Below are positions 8,539 through 10,352 of a stretch of DNA of 10,352 bases, one piece after another. The stretch comes from Cruorifilaria tuberocauda (Eukaryota; Nematoda; Chromadorea; Rhabditida; Onchocercidae). The stretch is from the NCBI GenBank assembly GCA_013365365.1, contig JABVXU010001088.1:1-10352 (forward strand), given 5' to 3'. Below the pieces are notes generated by a model. That model did not search any database and was not told the DNA's origin. It saw only the letters and a program-made list of their open reading frames with translations. Each line of letters starts with the position of its first letter. The stretch's first letter is position 1. Made by a program: the position numbers and the translations under genes.

Positions 8539-10201
8539 GTTCGTTTAACTTTTCCTTTATTGTTAACTTAAATTAAATTGTCAAATTTTAATCAATGTGC
8601 TTTTTTAAATATAAATTACTAAATTTAATCAATACTTATCTTCTCAACTGTTTATCACTCTAAACTTATGAATTCATGCATGAATTAAGAAGTGATAAAG
8701 AAATAGTTAAATTATATATTTGATTTTAGAATAACTTTCTCAAAAAAATGAAAATTAAATTTCATTAAAATTCATTTTCACAAAAGATTCAATAGATTAA
8801 ATTAATGAAATAATTGTTCCGTTTTTCAAGTGCGGTGAAGGAATATCAAGTCAACTAAGACGTTGTTTAGACGTACGTTGCGTTGGACCAAATCACCGTG
8901 AACGTGTTTGTAATGTGCAGGTTTGTTGATTTCTTTTTTTTCGTTTGTAAAAAGAAAGAATAACTTTCATAATCCCTTCAAATATAAACTAGTAAAATAG
9001 AAAGATAACTGATAAGTTTGTTTATCGATTGATTTATTTGATATTTCATTTGATACAAACGATTACATTAATTTATCACAGTTTAATTTCATTTAAATCG
9101 TTGGTAAAATTTGATTAAGGTGAATTAAGTTAATTCTAAAGTTACGAAGAAATAGGCAGATTGATTGACTGATTGAAATTTACAGAAACTTAACCAATAA
9201 TTGAAATAAATTGTTTCAGCAATGTGGCAATATTTCAATTAATACAAAAGAAATAAAATGCTCAAAACTAGATGATAATTTATCAGTTAACAGTAATGAT
9301 TACGATAAATCAATACCGGAAAGATGGATTCCGGTAGAGAGTAGTGATCAAGTAAATAAGCCTTTTCACATATTTTAAATCTTAATATTATACTTTAAAA
9401 ATTCATGAAAAAAAGAGATTTCAATCTTTCCGTTATAATTTTAACAATTAATTGAATTTTTAATTTTTGGAATTTAAATTTTCTTCTGATTAAAGTGCAT
9501 TTTGGTGTGTCGTTCCGTGAGGACCGGTGAAGAGCGGGAATTGGAAAAGCTGGCTGATGGTAGTTCATGTTTTATTGAAGGATACAATAAATCTGTCTGT
9601 ATGGATGGCATTTGTCAGGTTATCCTTACCTCATTCATTTTTTTTTAAAACAAAACACAAATTGATAATTAAAATTAAATTTTTATTTTGTTATAATTAA
9701 AATTTAATTTTTATTTTTTAAGATTTACTTCATTTTTAAAAAAGTATTACTTTATTGAATAAGCAGCTTAAAATGAGTTTTTTTTTCTAAGTTAATTATT
9801 CATTTTTAAATAAAACTTCTTTTTTAAAGCATGTTGGTTGTGATGGTATAATACAGTCAAACGCACGTTACGATCATTGCGGAATATGCGGCGGTACAGG
9901 TGAAAGCTGCGGACGTACGATATTTCAATGGAAGGATACAAAACAGTTCTCACCTTGTGATAGCACCTGTGGACCGAACGGTAAATTTGCTTGATAATTT
10001 TTATTGAAATAACAAATCAATATAGTTCATGAATAAATAAATGGAACGACGGAAAATAGCGAGAATTTAAAAGAAAACACTAAATTGTAAATTCCTATAT
10101 CACTTATCACTTATCATCTATCATTCTCATGCATCATCTTATTGTTAGCTTTTTTCCGAAATGTAATAAAGTAATTTTTTTTTTCAGTTGCTAAATTTAC
10201 G
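8385..10201 (+). CDS. madd-4: Punctin/MADD-4-like (ADAMTSL1/3 family) secreted matrix protein, 5' part, exons joined
   Basis: Join of 8385-8538, 8831-8920, 9220-9351, 9496-9618, 9830-9980 and 10188-10201; the frame stays open through every junction. Numbering from the first whole codon (8386): TSR1 spans about 38-84, with a W39-x-x-W42-x-x-W45 tryptophan ladder, six cysteines (48, 52, 63, 68, 78, 83) and arginines 61-62. An ADAMTS-type cysteine-rich module spans about 93-193, with ten cysteines (95, 126, 130, 150, 160, 165, 170, 183, 186, 193), including the family-typical DG-x-x-C, C-x-x-G-x-C, VGCD and CG-x-CGG-x-x-x-x-C motifs. TSR2 begins at W200 with CDSTCG at 209-214. There is no metalloprotease, and vertebrate ADAMTSL1/3 have a spacer where none is encoded here. 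Known role of nematode MADD-4: secreted organiser of neuromuscular synapses and midline guidance factor. Sequons NIS (85), NLS (101) and NKS (156) suggest N-glycosylation. Start codon, signal peptide and C-terminus lie outside the secure exons. Alternatives are another ADAMTSL or papilin (mig-6); direct passage into TSR2 favours punctin. Confidence 0.72.
8831..8920 (+). CDS. madd-4: Exon: main part of TSR1
   Basis: Thirty codons, phase 0 at both ends. It supplies C52 to C78 of TSR1: the CGEG turn, R61-R62, C63, C68, the VGP-N segment, then R-E-R-V-C. This is the usual CG-x-G-x(n)-R-x-C ... C ... C pattern of a group 1 TSR, as in ADAMTS/ADAMTSL proteins. The acceptor is TTTTTCAAG, ending at 8830, which is not the usual TTTTCAG. 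The donor is GTGCAG|GTTTGT. The intron before it is 8539-8830 (292 bases, no other feature seen). The exon is much richer in G+C than the flanking introns. Confidence 0.92.
9220..9351 (+). CDS. madd-4: Exon: end of TSR1 and start of cysteine-rich module
   Basis: Forty-four codons, phase 0 at both ends, with a textbook acceptor TTGTTTCAG (ends 9219) and donor CAA|GTAAAT. It supplies C83, the last TSR1 cysteine, and C95, the first of the next module. A polar Asn/Asp/Ser-rich loop follows (about 99-112), then RWIPVE at 116-121. That last segment corresponds in position to the aromatic W-x-P-V segment of the ADAMTSL1/3 cysteine-rich module. N85 and N101 are in N-glycosylation sequons. The preceding intron is 8921-9219 (299 bases, A+T-rich, nothing else seen). 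Confidence 0.9.
9496..9618 (+). CDS. madd-4: Exon: middle of ADAMTS-type cysteine-rich module
   Basis: Forty-one codons, phase 0 at both ends. It contains C126-x-x-x-C130, a charged helix-like stretch (GEERELEKLADG, 136-147), then C150, C160 and C165 in the order DG-x-x-C ... VC-x-x-G-x-C. This is the hallmark of the ADAMTS/ADAMTSL/papilin cysteine-rich module. N156-K-S is an N-glycosylation sequon. The acceptor is TGATTAAAG (ends 9495), lacking both the CAG and a strong pyrimidine tract; the donor is TGTCAG|GTTATC. The preceding intron is 9352-9495 (144 bases), the shortest completely seen. Confidence 0.93.
9667..9720 (+). repeat. 28-bp tandem duplication in intron 4
   Basis: AATTAAAATTAAATTTTTAT at 9667 is repeated from 9695 with small changes (AATTAAAATTTAATTTTTAT). 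The second copy merges into a T-run. It lies inside the intron 9619-9829. Confidence 0.65.
9830..9980 (+). CDS. madd-4: Exon: end of cysteine-rich module fused directly to TSR2
   Basis: Fifty codons plus one base (phase 0 in, phase 1 out). VGCD at 168-171 is followed by CGICGGTGESC at 183-193, which closes the cysteine-rich module. Only six residues later W200 begins TSR2, with FSPC (209) and CDSTCGPN to 216. Because both parts sit on one uninterrupted exon, the missing spacer is not an exon-prediction artefact. The acceptor is CTTTTTTAAAG (ends 9829) and the donor is AACG|GTAAAT. The preceding intron is 9619-9829 (211 bases) and holds a 28-bp tandem duplication. Confidence 0.94.
10188..10201 (+). 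CDS. madd-4: Probable 14-base microexon inside TSR2
   Basis: An uninterrupted T tract of 14 bases plus CAG (acceptor ends 10187) is the best splice acceptor in the window. It is followed after 14 bases by a donor-like ACG|GTAATT. The previous exon leaves one base, so 1+14 makes exactly five codons (V-A-K-F-T), giving CGPNVAKFT. This fits the spacing of a TSR between its CG turn and third cysteine. Reading on without splicing meets a stop after two more codons (GTA ATT TAA). The next exon must start in phase 0 beyond the right edge. The intron 9981-10187 is 207 bases, with nothing else seen. Confidence 0.6.
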
Positions 10202-10352
10202 GTAATTTAAATTCACTTTTAGTTTCTTGAAAAGCAATTTGAAGTTCCGATTTTAAGCTTACTGATAAAACGCGAATCGTTTAATAGATTAAAACATAAA
10301 TTAGCAATATTTTCTTTATAAATGATTTAAATTCATGAAGCTGTATTTTAAA

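Noticed and set aside
8374..8571. Treating the TSR1 exon as a stand-alone 65-residue protein
   Set aside because: The apparent start is TTG inside the pyrimidine tract of a splice acceptor. The last eleven codons are intron read-through after the GT donor at 8539.
10223..10321. Open frame after CTTTTAG at 10222 as the next exon
   Set aside because: It would leave an intron of only 21 bases after the microexon. The peptide lacks the cysteines expected of TSR2 and runs into TAA.
1..10352. Bacterial, Wolbachia, viral, transposase or CRISPR content
   Set aside because: No long intact open frames, no ribosome-binding-site and ORF pairs, no regularly spaced repeats and no transposase or polymerase motifs were seen. 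The only coding signal is an intron-containing animal gene.

Overview
The window looks like nuclear DNA of a nematode. It is extremely A+T-rich. It has T-rich intron and intergenic sequence, short exons that are clearly richer in G+C, introns of about 140-300 bases, and splice acceptors of the TTTTCAG type (for example at 9219 and 10187). A clade III (filarial or spirurid) parasite is my best guess. That rests on base composition and intron size only; no species-level marker is visible.

One gene can be supported: the 5' part of a secreted, ADAMTS-like extracellular-matrix protein on the + strand. Five exons at 8385-9980 join in one open frame. They encode a complete thrombospondin type-1 repeat (TSR1, six cysteines), an ADAMTS-type cysteine-rich module (ten cysteines), and the start of a second TSR. 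A 14-base microexon at 10188-10201 probably continues TSR2, and the rest of the gene lies beyond the right edge. The domain order and local sequence fit the punctin/ADAMTSL1-ADAMTSL3 family, whose nematode member is MADD-4, a synapse-organising and guidance factor. Unlike vertebrate ADAMTSL1/3, there is no spacer module between the cysteine-rich module and TSR2. A further upstream exon at 6119-6185 fits in phase (phase 2 to phase 2) and has exon-like base composition. The exon with the initiator methionine and signal peptide is not certain; a weak candidate starts at 1388.

Layout: 1-6118 is A+T-rich, with no secure gene. It holds dispersed direct and inverted repeats, a GAT/GATAAT microsatellite, a cluster of ACGT-core motifs and many TGATAA/TTATCA motifs. 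It is either intergenic/promoter DNA or long 5' introns of the same gene. 6119-6185 is the probable 5' exon. 6186-8384 is a large intron with one questionable alternative exon, a compound palindrome, a 19-bp tandem duplication and a 29-bp minisatellite. 8385-10201 holds the confident exons. 10202-10352 is the start of the next intron. I see no RNA genes, CRISPR array, intact transposon or novel multi-gene system. The points of biological interest are the spacer-less architecture, the unequal O-fucosylation motifs of the two TSRs, the microexon and the unusual AAG splice acceptors.
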